DNA of 64,000 nt from Myxococcota bacterium (GTDB lineage: Bacteria > Myxococcota_A > UBA796 > JAFGLY01), in assembly GCA_024276675.1 (NCBI GenBank), contig JAJRWT010000098.1, positions 1-64,000 of the forward strand, read 5' to 3'. How positions within the stretch are numbered: position 1 is the stretch's first letter; each line of letters opens with the position of its first letter. Below, piece after piece: positions 8,379 to 18,678 of this stretch. The notes under the pieces are model-generated. The model was given only the letters and a program-made list of their open reading frames with translations. It was not told the DNA's origin and did not search any database. Both the position numbers and the translations under genes were made by a program.

Positions 8379-10010
8379 TCATTGAGCCTCGCGGTTGCCA
8401 GCAGGCGACGAAGGCGGCAGCCCTTCCCCGTGGCCGTTCCCCGGAGAGTCGGTCCAGTGGACGGCGGGTGCCTTGGGATCAAGGCCGTTTTCCAGGTAGA
8501 CCAGGATATAGGCCGGTGCCCCACCGTGGGCGCTGCGTTTCCAGTACAGCGGGACAGGGGAGTAGTGGGCCTGGAAGCCCGGTTCACGCACCAGGGCTGT
8601 TTCTCCTTCCCAGTAGTCCTGGTGGAACCACCTGCCCCCCGTGCCCGGAGCGGTCCGGGAGTTGAGGACGATGGCGGCAGGCTTTCGGGCCAGGACATAG
8701 GCGGCGTCGTACTTGCCGTGTATCCCACCTGCCACCTGGTGAGCTATGTGGAGGTCGTTCAGACCGGTCATGTCCAGGATGCTGTAGCGGGCCAGGTAGA
8801 AACCAAGTGCCCCGGCGTGGTCCACCGCCACCAGGCTGCCCCGGGGCAGGCGGCTGCCAATCCACTGGGCAACCTGCACGGAGGCGGGTACCAGCGTGCC
8901 CTCCTGGTGGGACTCGGGGGGCAGTCTCTGCCCCCGCAGGGCCTGCTCCAGCACGGTGACGGGCACCAGGCATGGGAGCAGCAGGGCCAGGGCAGGCAGC
9001 AGGAGAAGGCGCCTTGGACCGGGCGAGAGCCACAGGAGGGGGAGCAGGGCCACCAGGCCCGACAGGACCGGTTGAAGCAGCCGATGGTGCCACATCCAGT
9101 CGCCTCCACCCCACGCGATCACCGCCAGAACAGCCCCCAACATGGCAAGCGATGGGGCGCTGCGATGCAGGATCTTCCCGGCCAGGAGGCCCAGGCACAG
9201 AACCAGCAGGAGAAGCAGGGCCCACAGCGAGTAATGGAGACCGTCCAGGAGCTGCCAGGGCTGGGCCCCCGTGGCTTTGGCGAAATAGGTGTTGGGCAGA
9301 AGAGAACCGTAGTAGAGCAGCCTGAAGATGAGCCAGGCCAGGGTGGGAAGCGTGGCGGTGAGCAACCCGGCAAGGGTCAGGGAACCGGCGCCGCGAGACA
9401 GGCGGACCAGCAGGAGCCCCAGCAGCACCAGGGCCGGGCCCTCGGGGCGGGCCAGTCCCAGGAAGGCCAGGAGATACGGCCACTCCCCACCGAGCATGGC
9501 GGCACAGGTGAACACCAGCAGCGCTGCGTACATGGATGTTTCCAGGCCGGCCGAAGACCAGTAGTAGAAACCATGGAGGAGACTTGCCAGCACACAGGCG
9601 ACCCCGGCCAGGGTGTTGCTCGCCCCGGTTCTGCGAGCCAGGAGCCACACGCCCCCCAGGGTGGCCGCCGAGAAGGCCAACCCCAACCCACCGGCCCAGG
9701 TTGGAAGGGGCAGACCCGCCAGGGCACCGCCGGCCAGCAAAAACAGCCACAACGGCGAAGAATAGCCCTCTACGGGAGGCTCACCCAGGTTCCACACGGG
9801 GCCTGCGCCCTCTGCCAGGTGAAGCGCGTAGCGAAAGGCGATGAAGGCATCGTCGCCGGTTTGCAGCCAGTGGTAACGGGCCAGGTTGCTGAACAGGGCC
9901 AGCGCCAGCAGCAGCAAAAGCAGCCAACTCAGAATCTGCACGGTGCCTGGCCGGCCTGGTGCGCGCTGGGGCATGGTGTCCTCGTTGTTGGCGCGGGGCT
10001 TGCGAGGCAT
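8379..10010 (-). CDS. arabinofuranosyltransferase-like GT-C membrane protein
   Basis: This is a 543-aa protein. After transmembrane segment 1 comes GDDAFIAFRYA (Asp 53-54), then a WNLGEPPVEGYSSPLW block (residues 73-88). This pair of motifs is characteristic of the AftB/ZomB-like group of polyprenyl-phosphate-dependent glycosyltransferases. About ten further hydrophobic segments and a soluble C-terminal domain follow. The acidic pair is the likely catalytic site in the periplasmic loop. The donor sugar in this non-actinobacterium need not be arabinose. It lies upstream of the POT transporter on the same strand, with a 209-bp gap holding no clear gene. Confidence 0.7.
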   Translation of the reverse strand: MPRKPRANNEDTMPQRAPGRPGTVQILSWLLLLLLALALFSNLARYHWLQTGDDAFIAFRYALHLAEGAGPVWNLGEPPVEGYSSPLWLFLLAGGALAGLPLPTWAGGLGLAFSAATLGGVWLLARRTGASNTLAGVACVLASLLHGFYYWSSAGLETSMYAALLVFTCAAMLGGEWPYLLAFLGLARPEGPALVLLGLLLVRLSRGAGSLTLAGLLTATLPTLAWLIFRLLYYGSLLPNTYFAKATGAQPWQLLDGLHYSLWALLLLLVLCLGLLAGKILHRSAPSLAMLGAVLAVIAWGGGDWMWHHRLLQPVLSGLVALLPLLWLSPGPRRLLLLPALALLLPCLVPVTVLEQALRGQRLPPESHQEGTLVPASVQVAQWIGSRLPRGSLVAVDHAGALGFYLARYSILDMTGLNDLHIAHQVAGGIHGKYDAAYVLARKPAAIVLNSRTAPGTGGRWFHQDYWEGETALVREPGFQAHYSPVPLYWKRSAHGGAPAYILVYLENGLDPKAPAVHWTDSPGNGHGEGLPPSSPAGNREAQ

Positions 10011-10222
10011 GGTGCATTACCCGTAGAAATCCGGCAACGAGCCGCTCACGGGGCGCGTCCCGGGATGAGCCGAACGCCCGATTGTAGCGTAATACGTGCG
10101 GGTATTCGGGAGGATCCGAAACACGGCCCACGAGTGGAGCGGCAGGGGGCTGGCGGCTGGCGGTACATTCCAGTTGGTTGGCCCGTGGACAGTACATGAG
10201 AGGGCAGGGCCGGAGTGGCATC

Positions 10223-11815
10223 TCAGGGTTCGGACACCACCTGTGCCTCGTAGACCTCGATGGTGGCCCTCGGGATGTCACGCGTGGAGATTCCGGCTTT
10301 GCGGGCCAGGTGCTCCAGGGTCGTGGAACGATCCCATCCCTGCTCCGTGGCCACCTGCGGCAGGAAGGTGGCCTTTCGCCAGCCAAGTGACAGCACGATG
10401 CCATGGCGGCCCAGGATGATGGAGTCCGGGCCATCCACCTGCTGGTAGGGGCCCAACAGGGACACTTCCAGGTGGAGGTCATTCAGCTCGGAGGCGGTGA
10501 CCGGAGAGAAGCGGGTGTCGTGGATGGCGGCGTCGACGGCCCGTTCCAGTACTGCCTGCCAGGCTGGTCTTCGGGCCACGATCTCGCCGATACATCCCCG
10601 CAGTTGGCCATTTTTCTGCAGGGTGACGAAGGCGCCCAGGGTCTTGTGGGTGCTCGCCGGCAGGGTTTCCGGATCCACCTCCAGCATGGAGCCGTGCTGG
10701 AACCAGTATTCCAGTGACTTTCGCGCCAGGGCCAGCAGGGATTCGGCGGCCTGTTGCGACACCAGGCGGGCCCGTCCGGGAGTGGGGCCAGTTCCCGTCC
10801 ACGATGGGCCATCGAGGCGGCCCGCCAGGTAGGACACCGAGTTGCTCCAATCCCCGGTGATGTGCCCGCTGGTGGTGTAGGAGATCTCGGTACCGCTGGC
10901 TCCTGCCGGCAGGAGGGCGCTCAAGATGAGCAGCCCATGCCTGCCGCAGATGGTGGCGCCGGTCTTGTCCAGGTAATCGTAGAGGGCGTCTGTGTCGGGC
11001 TTGGCCACCAGGTCCCAGGCACCGTGGTCCAGCTTGTCGAGCTGGTCCGCCATCTGGGAGCTTCCCTTGAAGGGCTGGTATCCGAAACGCCCGCCGTGGT
11101 GGGTAAAGTCCGAGGAGATCACCACCAGGTCGCCGGGGCCCAGCTCGGGCCTGATGGTGTCGGCCACGCGCCTTGCACTGTCGGGAGTGATGCGACCGAT
11201 GAGCAACGGAACCAGTTCGAAGGCTCCAAACGCTCGTTGCAGAATGGGAAGTTCGATCTCGATGGAGTGCTCGCCCCCGTCCCCACTGGAGAGAAGGCGG
11301 AAGTCGCTGTTCCCCGACAAGCGGTCCATCACGTCTCTGTCCAGGGGCAACTGGCCCAGGGGTGTTTCGAAGGCGTCGTCGGGGTAGAGCCCCACCCCGT
11401 CCAGGCTGACCCGGTGCGTTGGCCCCAGCACCCAGATACGGCGGATGTTGCAACCCCGCACCTGGGCAACGCCCAGGCTGGCGGTGGGGCCAGAGTAGGC
11501 ATAGCCCGCGTGTGGAAGCACCATGGCCAGGGGCAGGGACTGGCAGTTGGACGGCGATCCCCTGTCCAGGAACTCATCCACCATGCTGGCGAGTTCCTTG
11601 GCGGTTCCCGGGTACCAGCTCCCGGCGATCACTGATTTCCGTACCTTGGAGTATGGGGACTTCATGCTTTCCGACTCCTTGTGCTCTGAAACCGGGCTGC
11701 TCTCGGGAGGTTTTTCCGTTTCGGGAGTGGTCTCTCGGGGGCGGCTCTCCGCGCAGGACATGAGCGAAGCGGCAAGCAGGGCCAGAAGGCCGGAAGTACG
11801 GGACAAAAATGGCAT
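10223..11815 (-). CDS. lipoprotein fusion of Memo (AmrB-like) and AMMECR1 (AmrA-like) domains
   Basis: This is a 530-aa protein. Starting at the ATG at 11815, residues 1-21 form a lipoprotein signal (LLALLAASLMSC, Cys21). Upstream in-frame GTG (11866) and TTG starts exist; the TTG follows an AAGGAGG. The Memo domain (about 55-330) keeps LPHAGYAYSG, a GPTH motif, SSDFTHHG and ICGRHG, matching the metal-binding His/Cys positions of Memo proteins. The AMMECR1 domain (about 345-525) keeps GAFVTL and LRGCIGEI. In AmmeMemoRadiSam systems these two partner a radical SAM enzyme (AmrS), which is not present next door. An exported, lipid-anchored version is unusual because the system is normally cytosolic. 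Confidence 0.85.
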   Translation of the reverse strand: MPFLSRTSGLLALLAASLMSCAESRPRETTPETEKPPESSPVSEHKESESMKSPYSKVRKSVIAGSWYPGTAKELASMVDEFLDRGSPSNCQSLPLAMVLPHAGYAYSGPTASLGVAQVRGCNIRRIWVLGPTHRVSLDGVGLYPDDAFETPLGQLPLDRDVMDRLSGNSDFRLLSSGDGGEHSIEIELPILQRAFGAFELVPLLIGRITPDSARRVADTIRPELGPGDLVVISSDFTHHGGRFGYQPFKGSSQMADQLDKLDHGAWDLVAKPDTDALYDYLDKTGATICGRHGLLILSALLPAGASGTEISYTTSGHITGDWSNSVSYLAGRLDGPSWTGTGPTPGRARLVSQQAAESLLALARKSLEYWFQHGSMLEVDPETLPASTHKTLGAFVTLQKNGQLRGCIGEIVARRPAWQAVLERAVDAAIHDTRFSPVTASELNDLHLEVSLLGPYQQVDGPDSIILGRHGIVLSLGWRKATFLPQVATEQGWDRSTTLEHLARKAGISTRDIPRATIEVYEAQVVSEP

Positions 11816-11989
11816 TCTGTTTCTGGCCAAGGCGCCTCCTTCCGGGCTGTGCCGATTTCTCTCCACCTGCTCGTGCCGGCTCGACTATCCTGGTATCCGG
11901 AATATCCCGACAAGGGACCATTCTCCATGGAGCATTCGGCTGTTCTCGTGTGCGACTCTGCACACCTGCTTACTTGTCCAGGTGACGAT

Positions 11990-13348
11990 TCAGGGACCCC
12001 TGTTCAGTTCATAGAGATCCGCGATGAGGACGGAATGCCCCAGCGTGTGGTCTTCGCCGAACTGGAGCGACCAGACTGTTTCCTTTTCCGGGGTGACCTC
12101 GCGGATCTCACCTCCGGTGCCATAGTTGATCAACGTGTTCCCGTTGGCCAGCCGTACAGCCTCGCCCGAGTACTTGGCATAGCCCTCCACACCCTCGCCG
12201 TAGGACCAGATCTCGGTCAGCACCTGGCGGTCCTCGTCCAGGCTGAACTCGCGGGCTCGCTGCTGGCCATCCTCGCCAGGTACGTGGGTGGAGACCAACA
12301 AGGTACCGACGGGACTGTAGTTGGGGTAGTGTTGCAGATCGAAGGCCGCCGATTCGGGCTGGATGGTCCAGCCGTCCGCGATGTCTCCGGCGTACCAGAG
12401 AACCCGGCCGCTCTGGCGCTCCACCTCCAACACGTAGTCACCCCAGTAGGTGGACCAGAGGACGGAGTCCGTTTCGGGCACCCAGTTGACGGTGTTTGTG
12501 TAGCAGTGGTCAGAGTCGAGTCCGAAAGGCGACTGCCATGCGTTGCAGTCCCAGACGGTACGGGATGATCCGTCAGGGGCGAGTTCCTGGAGAGTGATGG
12601 TGTCCACGCCGACGGACTGGTCGTAGAGCAGGAGGCCGTCGTCGGTTTCATCCCAGCACCAGCCAAGGCCTGGCGCCGGGATCTCTTCGTCGTAACGTTT
12701 GTCCAGGGTGATCTTGTGGATTACCGATGATTCCCCGGTGAAGTCAAAGAAGCTGCGCTGATCGAAGACCAGGTGGCTGCCGTCGCGTGCGACCCGAGGG
12801 AACATGCTCATCCTGTACTCCAGGTCATGGTACCAGACGATCCTTCCAAGCCGGTCGGCGATGAAGAGCCAGAAGGGGCCGGAGTAGGAAAACCCGCCGT
12901 CGACGTCGACGCTGCCCAGCACATAGCCTTCGGGAGATGTTGCGTTTTCCTGGAAGGCAGCCAGCACGGGCTCCAGCAGATCCTCGGGTAGTGGATCCGT
13001 TCGTATCGACTGTTGGTCGCTGGCGAAAACCTCGCCTTCCAAGTCGGTCACGACACGGTAGTACACTTCTGTGTCGCCGGGCGCGCCCAGGATCAACTCT
13101 TCGTGGTCCCCGGCCGTCCGTGCGGTCACGGGCGATTGGAGCCACTCGCCGTCGCCAAGGTCGAACTCGGTCCAGGAGTCGGCGTCGAGATCCTGCGACC
13201 AATGGACCCGGATCAGGGTGCCCACTCCGCCGTCAATCTCTGCCCCGACGTTGGAAACCCGTGCGGGTGTGGGCGCGCATCCGACTGCTCCCAGGAGAGC
13301 CACGACAGTCCAGTTACAGAACGCGGGACCAGGTCGCTTCGAACTCAT
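11990..13348 (-). CDS. arylsulfotransferase-like (ASST family) lipoprotein
   Basis: This is a 452-aa protein with a lipoprotein signal (LLGAVGC, Cys about 24). The body has repeated propeller motifs typical of arylsulfotransferase-like proteins: DRLGRIVWYHDL, SGRVLWYAGDI, ANGNTLINYG and REVTPEKETVWSL, plus several His in NxxHY contexts (DLQHYPNY). ASST enzymes transfer sulfate between phenols through a catalytic His. Whether that His is kept cannot be decided by eye. The N-terminal 100 residues look like a fibronectin-type domain. It is probably in the periplasm or on the outer membrane. Confidence 0.65.
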   Translation of the reverse strand: MSSKRPGPAFCNWTVVALLGAVGCAPTPARVSNVGAEIDGGVGTLIRVHWSQDLDADSWTEFDLGDGEWLQSPVTARTAGDHEELILGAPGDTEVYYRVVTDLEGEVFASDQQSIRTDPLPEDLLEPVLAAFQENATSPEGYVLGSVDVDGGFSYSGPFWLFIADRLGRIVWYHDLEYRMSMFPRVARDGSHLVFDQRSFFDFTGESSVIHKITLDKRYDEEIPAPGLGWCWDETDDGLLLYDQSVGVDTITLQELAPDGSSRTVWDCNAWQSPFGLDSDHCYTNTVNWVPETDSVLWSTYWGDYVLEVERQSGRVLWYAGDIADGWTIQPESAAFDLQHYPNYSPVGTLLVSTHVPGEDGQQRAREFSLDEDRQVLTEIWSYGEGVEGYAKYSGEAVRLANGNTLINYGTGGEIREVTPEKETVWSLQFGEDHTLGHSVLIADLYELNRGP

Positions 13349-13384
13349 GAGCGCTCCTGGCGGCTGGCGGAGTCCTGGAGCGAT

Positions 13385-13552
13385 TCAAGGCCCCGGGCCG
13401 CCGGTGTCGACCTTGGCGGGGTCGCTTGCGAACTGCGAGGACGGCTCATGGACAATGGACGTGAAGCAGGCACCGCCAGCCTCGATGGGAGTGTGCCCAC
13501 CGCCATCCACCAGCACGAAGGTCGCGTTCCCCATTTCATGCGCGATGTCCAT
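13385..13552 (-). pseudogene. C-terminal remnant of an alpha/beta-hydrolase (TAP-like tail)
   Basis: In the 220-bp gap between two lipoprotein genes, one minus-strand frame from an ATG at 13552 to a TGA at 13385 encodes 55 residues. They include ATFVLVDGGGHTPIE, then GACFTSIV and ASDP. This resembles the last strand, catalytic-His loop (GGGHTP) and final helix of alpha/beta-hydrolases with a TAP-like C-terminal domain. The nucleophile and core are absent, so this is read as a decayed fragment. A short chance open frame remains possible. Confidence 0.4.
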
Positions 13553-13571
13553 TGACCCGGGATGAACAGGC

Positions 13572-14408
<837 letters not shown>

Positions 14409-14579
14409 TGAGGCGGTTCCCCTATGGGTGGATGGGGTATGCAGTGACAACGAATGTTGGCCCTGTCAGATTGGTGTAGCGGAAATTCCTCTTCCCGTCC
14501 AGCGGATTATCAATGGCTTTGTGCTGGATGCGGGAGAGGGAGCCGGGAAGCGCCTTGACAGGCCCGCGCCGGGAGCTAG

Positions 14580-15902
14580 ATGCAGTCCATGCAGCACAAG
14601 ACGACATCTCGCCTTCCCGGCTTCTTCAAGCTCCCACCGGCTCAGCGCCTGGAGCGGGTCTCCGAAATCGCACACCTGGACCATGCCCAGCAACGGGCGC
14701 TGGCCGAAGGCGGCGCGGATCTCGCCATGGCGGACCTGATGATCGAAAACGTCATCGGTCTGTTCACCATGCCCCTGGGGCTGGGAGTCAACCTGACGAT
14801 TGACGGACAGGACGTGCTGGTGCCCATGGTGGTGGAAGAACCCAGCGTGGTGGCGGCCGTCAGCAACGTGGGGCGCTTGTCGCGCCAATGTGGCGGTTTC
14901 TCCACGGAAGCCGACCCGCCGGTGATGATGGGCCAGGTGGAGATCCCCGACGTGCCGGACCCCGCTACCTGTCTGCAGGCGCTCAGGGACCATACCCGGC
15001 GCCTGCAGCGCATGGCCGACTCCATGCTCCCCGAACTTCGCCGGCACGGCGGGGGCTTCAGGGGACTGGAACTCCGGCTCCTGAAGTACGACGAACCCGG
15101 CCAGGAGGAACGTCACCACGTGGTGCTGGACTTTTTCCTGGACTGCGCCGACGCCATGGGTGCCAACATGATCAACACCGTGGCCGAGGCGCTGGGCGAC
15201 GAAATCGAAGCCATCACCGGGCTCAGGGTGGGCTTGCGAATCCTCTCCAACCTGGCGGATCGTCGCCTGGCCAGCGCGGGCATCTCCATTCCGTTCCAGG
15301 CGCTGTCAACCGCTGAACTGGATGGCTCGCAGGTGGCCCGGCAGATAGCAGCGGCCTACAGGTTCGCCTGGGCAGACCCCTACCGCGCCGCCACCCACAA
15401 CAAGGGCATCATGAACGGCATCGACGCGGTAGCCCTGGCCACGGGCAACGACTGGCGGGCCCTGGAAGCGGGGGCCCACGCCTATGCCGCCAGGACCGGC
15501 ACCTACCGGCCCCTCAGCTCCTGGAGGGCCACCGAAGACGGCCACCTGGTGGGCCGCATCCGCCTGCCCATGGCAGTGGGCATCGTGGGTGGGGCCACCC
15601 GCAGCCACCCGGCAGTGCGGGCCAACCTGAAGATCATGGGCCTGCGCCGCGCCACGGAGCTGGCGCGCATCATGGCAGCCGTGGGCCTGGCCCAGAACCT
15701 GGGCGCCCTCAAGGCCCTGGCCACCACCGGCATCCAAAGGGGGCACATGAGGCTTCACGCCCGGAACGTGGCGGTGCAGGCTGGAGCCCGAGGAACCGAA
15801 ATCCCGCTGCTGGTGAACATGCTCTCCAGCGAAGGCGACTTCAGTCTTGCCAGGGCCACGGTCCTGCTGCAACAGGCCAGGAGCGGCAAGGGCAGTGCCT
15901 GA
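14580..15902 (+). CDS. mvaA: hydroxymethylglutaryl-CoA reductase (mevalonate pathway)
   Basis: This is a 440-aa protein catalysing or reversing HMG-CoA to mevalonate reduction. Class II HMG-CoA reductase landmarks are present: ENVIG (56-60), the VEEPSVVAA Glu near 86, DAMGANM (191-197), the Lys in HNKGIMNG (275), ATGNDWRALEAG with Asp 291, and the C-terminal catalytic His in RLHARN (393). The start has GGGAG four bases upstream. It opens a five-gene operon, and its stop overlaps the next gene's GTG. HMG-CoA synthase is not in the window. Confidence 0.95.
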   Translation: MQSMQHKTTSRLPGFFKLPPAQRLERVSEIAHLDHAQQRALAEGGADLAMADLMIENVIGLFTMPLGLGVNLTIDGQDVLVPMVVEEPSVVAAVSNVGRLSRQCGGFSTEADPPVMMGQVEIPDVPDPATCLQALRDHTRRLQRMADSMLPELRRHGGGFRGLELRLLKYDEPGQEERHHVVLDFFLDCADAMGANMINTVAEALGDEIEAITGLRVGLRILSNLADRRLASAGISIPFQALSTAELDGSQVARQIAAAYRFAWADPYRAATHNKGIMNGIDAVALATGNDWRALEAGAHAYAARTGTYRPLSSWRATEDGHLVGRIRLPMAVGIVGGATRSHPAVRANLKIMGLRRATELARIMAAVGLAQNLGALKALATTGIQRGHMRLHARNVAVQAGARGTEIPLLVNMLSSEGDFSLARATVLLQQARSGKGSA

Positions 15903-16794
15903 GGAAACAGTGTACGGCAGAGCGTGGGGAAAGCTGATCCTCTGTGGTGAGCACGCCGTGGTATACGGCTATCCCGCCATGGCCAGCGCCGTGGACAGGG
16001 GCCTGGAAGTGGCGCTCTCACCCGTGGAAGGGCCCACCCGGCTGGTGGGTGGCATCGCGGACGCCTCCCTGCGCATGGCCATGGAACTGGCGCTTCCTGA
16101 ATACGGCGTCGCCATGCGGATCTCCAGCACCATTCCCCAGGGGCGTGGCATGGGGAGTTCCGCTGCCTTGTCCGTGGCCATGGTCAGGGCCGCCATTGCC
16201 TGGCAGGGGGACTGCCTGCCGGAAGCATCGCTGGTCTTTCGTCGCTCACTGGCGTTGGAGAGAGTCTTTCACGGCAATCCCTCCGGGGTGGACAACACCG
16301 TGGCCATGAGCGGCGCCCTGGTGTATTTCAAAAAGGGCGACGCGGGCATGGCCAGGTCCATCACTCCGGACGGGCCGATTCCGCTGGTGGTCCTGGATAC
16401 GGGTCTCTACTCCGACACCGCAGCCATGGTGGCGGCGGTGAAGGAACGGGCTTCCTCGTCTGCCCACATCTTCCGGCGCATGGGTCAACTGGTGGACCTG
16501 GCCGTGGGCAGTCTGCACGACCACGCGGCACTGGGAGGCATTTTCGACGAAAACCACAGCCTCTTGCAGGCACTTGGCGTGTCTGCTCCCGAGTTGGATG
16601 AACTCGTGGCCCTGGCCAGGGCTTCCGGAGCCCTGGGCGCCAAGCTCTCTGGTTCGGGCGGAGGTGGAGTGGTGATTGCGCTGGCCCCGGAGCCCGCCGG
16701 GCGGCGCCTGCTGCGGCGGGCCATGGCACGTGGTATCAACGCCTTTACAGTGTCACAGCCCACCACCCCACAGCCCGTCGGCCTGCCAGACTGA
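15895..16794 (+). CDS. mvk: mevalonate kinase
   Basis: This is a 299-aa GHMP kinase. The chosen GTG start (15895) overlaps the mvaA stop by eight bases, and the longer open frame (from 15847) lies inside mvaA. Motif 1 reads GKLILCGEHAVVYG (about 12-25). The ATP-binding motif 2 is IPQGRGMGSSAAL (80-92). Motif FHGNPSGVDNTV carries the catalytic Asp (about 133). Motif 3 is KLSGSGGGG near the C-terminus. It phosphorylates mevalonate at C5. FHGNPSG with GVDN separates it from the phosphomevalonate kinase encoded two genes on. Confidence 0.92.
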   Translation: MPEETVYGRAWGKLILCGEHAVVYGYPAMASAVDRGLEVALSPVEGPTRLVGGIADASLRMAMELALPEYGVAMRISSTIPQGRGMGSSAALSVAMVRAAIAWQGDCLPEASLVFRRSLALERVFHGNPSGVDNTVAMSGALVYFKKGDAGMARSITPDGPIPLVVLDTGLYSDTAAMVAAVKERASSSAHIFRRMGQLVDLAVGSLHDHAALGGIFDENHSLLQALGVSAPELDELVALARASGALGAKLSGSGGGGVVIALAPEPAGRRLLRRAMARGINAFTVSQPTTPQPVGLPD

Positions 16795-16801
16795 GGTTCC
16801 C

Positions 16802-17767
16802 ATGAAATGCCTGGCCATGGCCCACCCCAACATCGCCGTCGTGAAGTACTGGGGGAAGAGGGACCTCCCCCTGAACCTTCCCAGCACCTGCTCCGTCTCC
16901 GTGACCCTTTCGGGTTTTCGCACCATCACGAGCGTTCACTGGGGTACATCCAGGGACCGGGTGCTCATGGGGGGAAGGCCCGCCTCGCGGTCCGTGGCCC
17001 ACAGGGTGCTGGGCTTCCTGGACCTGTTGGACCCCCACAGGCCCCCATGCCACGTGGAAAGCGAGAACAACTTTCCCACCAGCGCGGGGCTGGCATCTTC
17101 TTCCTCGGCCTTCGCGGCCCTCGCCCTGGCCGCCTCCCGCGCCTCGGGCCGCAACCTGTCGGTACGGGAGCTTTCCGTGCTGGCCCGCCGCGGTTCAGGC
17201 TCGGCGTGCCGCAGTATCCCGGGGGGCTTCGTATACTGGCGCAAGGGCAGCCTGCCCGATGGAAGCGACTCCCACGCCGTCCAGATAGCCCCGGAAGACC
17301 ACTGGGATCTGAGGGTGGTAGTGGCGGTGGTGGACCCCGGTCCAAAGTCCATCGCTTCCACCGCCGGGATGCTGCATTCCGCCGCCACGAGCCCCTGTTT
17401 TCCCGTCTTCCTGGAAAAATCCGGCCAACTGGCTACCATGGCCCGCGAAGCCATCGCAACGCGCAACCATGTCCAACTGTTCCATGCCATGGAAGAATCG
17501 ACCCTCCTCATGCAGGCCACCATGACCACGGCCCTGCCGCCCATCTTCTACAGCAAGCCCGCATCTCTGGCCATCATCCGACAGGTCTACGAAATGCGTC
17601 GTGATGGCATCCCCTGCGGTTGGACCATGGACGCGGGGCCCAACGTCAAGATCTTCTGTCTTCCCCGGGTTCTCGAGGGGGTTGTGGCCAGGATACGCCC
17701 CCACGCCGTGGATGTTCACGCCCTCTCGCCCGGGGGAGCCGCACGGCTCCTGGAGTGCTCCCCATGA
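16802..17767 (+). CDS. mvaD: diphosphomevalonate decarboxylase
   Basis: This is a 321-aa GHMP-fold enzyme converting mevalonate diphosphate to IPP. Hallmarks are HPNIAVVKYWGKR (8-20), NNFPTSAGLASSSSA (89-103), GSGSACRSIPGGF (131-143) and WTMDAGPNVK in the C-terminal part. It begins seven bases after the mevalonate kinase stop and ends overlapping the next ATG (ATGA), consistent with translational coupling. Confidence 0.95.
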   Translation: MKCLAMAHPNIAVVKYWGKRDLPLNLPSTCSVSVTLSGFRTITSVHWGTSRDRVLMGGRPASRSVAHRVLGFLDLLDPHRPPCHVESENNFPTSAGLASSSSAFAALALAASRASGRNLSVRELSVLARRGSGSACRSIPGGFVYWRKGSLPDGSDSHAVQIAPEDHWDLRVVVAVVDPGPKSIASTAGMLHSAATSPCFPVFLEKSGQLATMAREAIATRNHVQLFHAMEESTLLMQATMTTALPPIFYSKPASLAIIRQVYEMRRDGIPCGWTMDAGPNVKIFCLPRVLEGVVARIRPHAVDVHALSPGGAARLLECSP

Positions 17768-18678
17768 CCGGCCCCGAAGACCGAGTGATCCACGCGCCGG
17801 GAAAACTCGTACTGGTGGGTGAGTACGCCGTGCTGGACGGCGCCCCGGCCATCGCCCTGGCCCTGGACCACGGTGTGCGCTGCCGGGTGGGGCCGGCGCC
17901 GGCCCTGGAGCTGCGTTGTCCTGGGGATCAGCGCTTCGTGCGTGCGGCCCTGGACCACGTGAAGGCCCCCCCCGCCCGCTATGTCTTCCAGGACTGGAAC
18001 CCGGTGGACCTTCCTGGAAAGCCGGGGTTCGGGGGCTCCGCCGCGGCTACCGTTGCAGCGGTGCTGGCCGGCGGAGGCGACGGGGCCCAGGCATACCAGG
18101 TTCACGCGACAATCCAGGGGGGAGGGAGCGGCGTGGATGTGGCCAGCAGCCTCCATGGTGGAATGATCCGCTACCAGGCGGGGCGGGTGGAGCAGCTTCG
18201 CCCCCTGCTGCCCGTGGTGGTCTACTCGGGGAAGGCCTCGGCCACCCTGTCCCGCATCCGCCTCTACAGGGACTGGCAAAGGGGACGAAGAGAATTCGTT
18301 GCGGAGATGGCCAGCGTAGTGGAGCAGTTCACGCGGCAGCCCATCGAAGTCCTTCGCGTGGCGCGCCAACTCCTCCTGGCCATGGCCAGGGGGGCCGGCA
18401 TCCTCTACGAGACCCCTTCGCTCCACGCCATGGCGCGTCTTGCGGAAGAACTGGGAGGCGCAGCCAAGCCATCCGGCGCGGGTGGAGGTGACTGCGGAGT
18501 GGCCCTGTTGCCGGATCCAGGGGTCGAAAGGGCCTTCCAGGAAGCCTGTGGCGAGATGGGGCTGCGCGTGCTGCCCTACACCGTGGTAACCGGGGCGGGG
18601 GAGGCGCCCGTGGCAATATCGAGTGCGGTCCCTCCATGGGGTGCGACCGATGAACCAAACGCATTCAGGGTGAAATGA
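17764..18678 (+). CDS. mvaK2: phosphomevalonate kinase
   Basis: This is a 304-aa GHMP kinase that makes mevalonate 5-diphosphate. It has APGKLVLVGEYAVLDGAPA at 11-29, GFGGSAAATVAAVLAG as the phosphate-binding motif, a GSGVDVASSLHGG block with the putative catalytic Asp, and KPSGAGGGDCG as motif 3. The start ATG overlaps the mvaD stop. The end overlaps the ATG of the isomerase gene. It is short for the family (often about 330-370 residues) but all motifs are present. Confidence 0.92.
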   Translation: MTGPEDRVIHAPGKLVLVGEYAVLDGAPAIALALDHGVRCRVGPAPALELRCPGDQRFVRAALDHVKAPPARYVFQDWNPVDLPGKPGFGGSAAATVAAVLAGGGDGAQAYQVHATIQGGGSGVDVASSLHGGMIRYQAGRVEQLRPLLPVVVYSGKASATLSRIRLYRDWQRGRREFVAEMASVVEQFTRQPIEVLRVARQLLLAMARGAGILYETPSLHAMARLAEELGGAAKPSGAGGGDCGVALLPDPGVERAFQEACGEMGLRVLPYTVVTGAGEAPVAISSAVPPWGATDEPNAFRVK

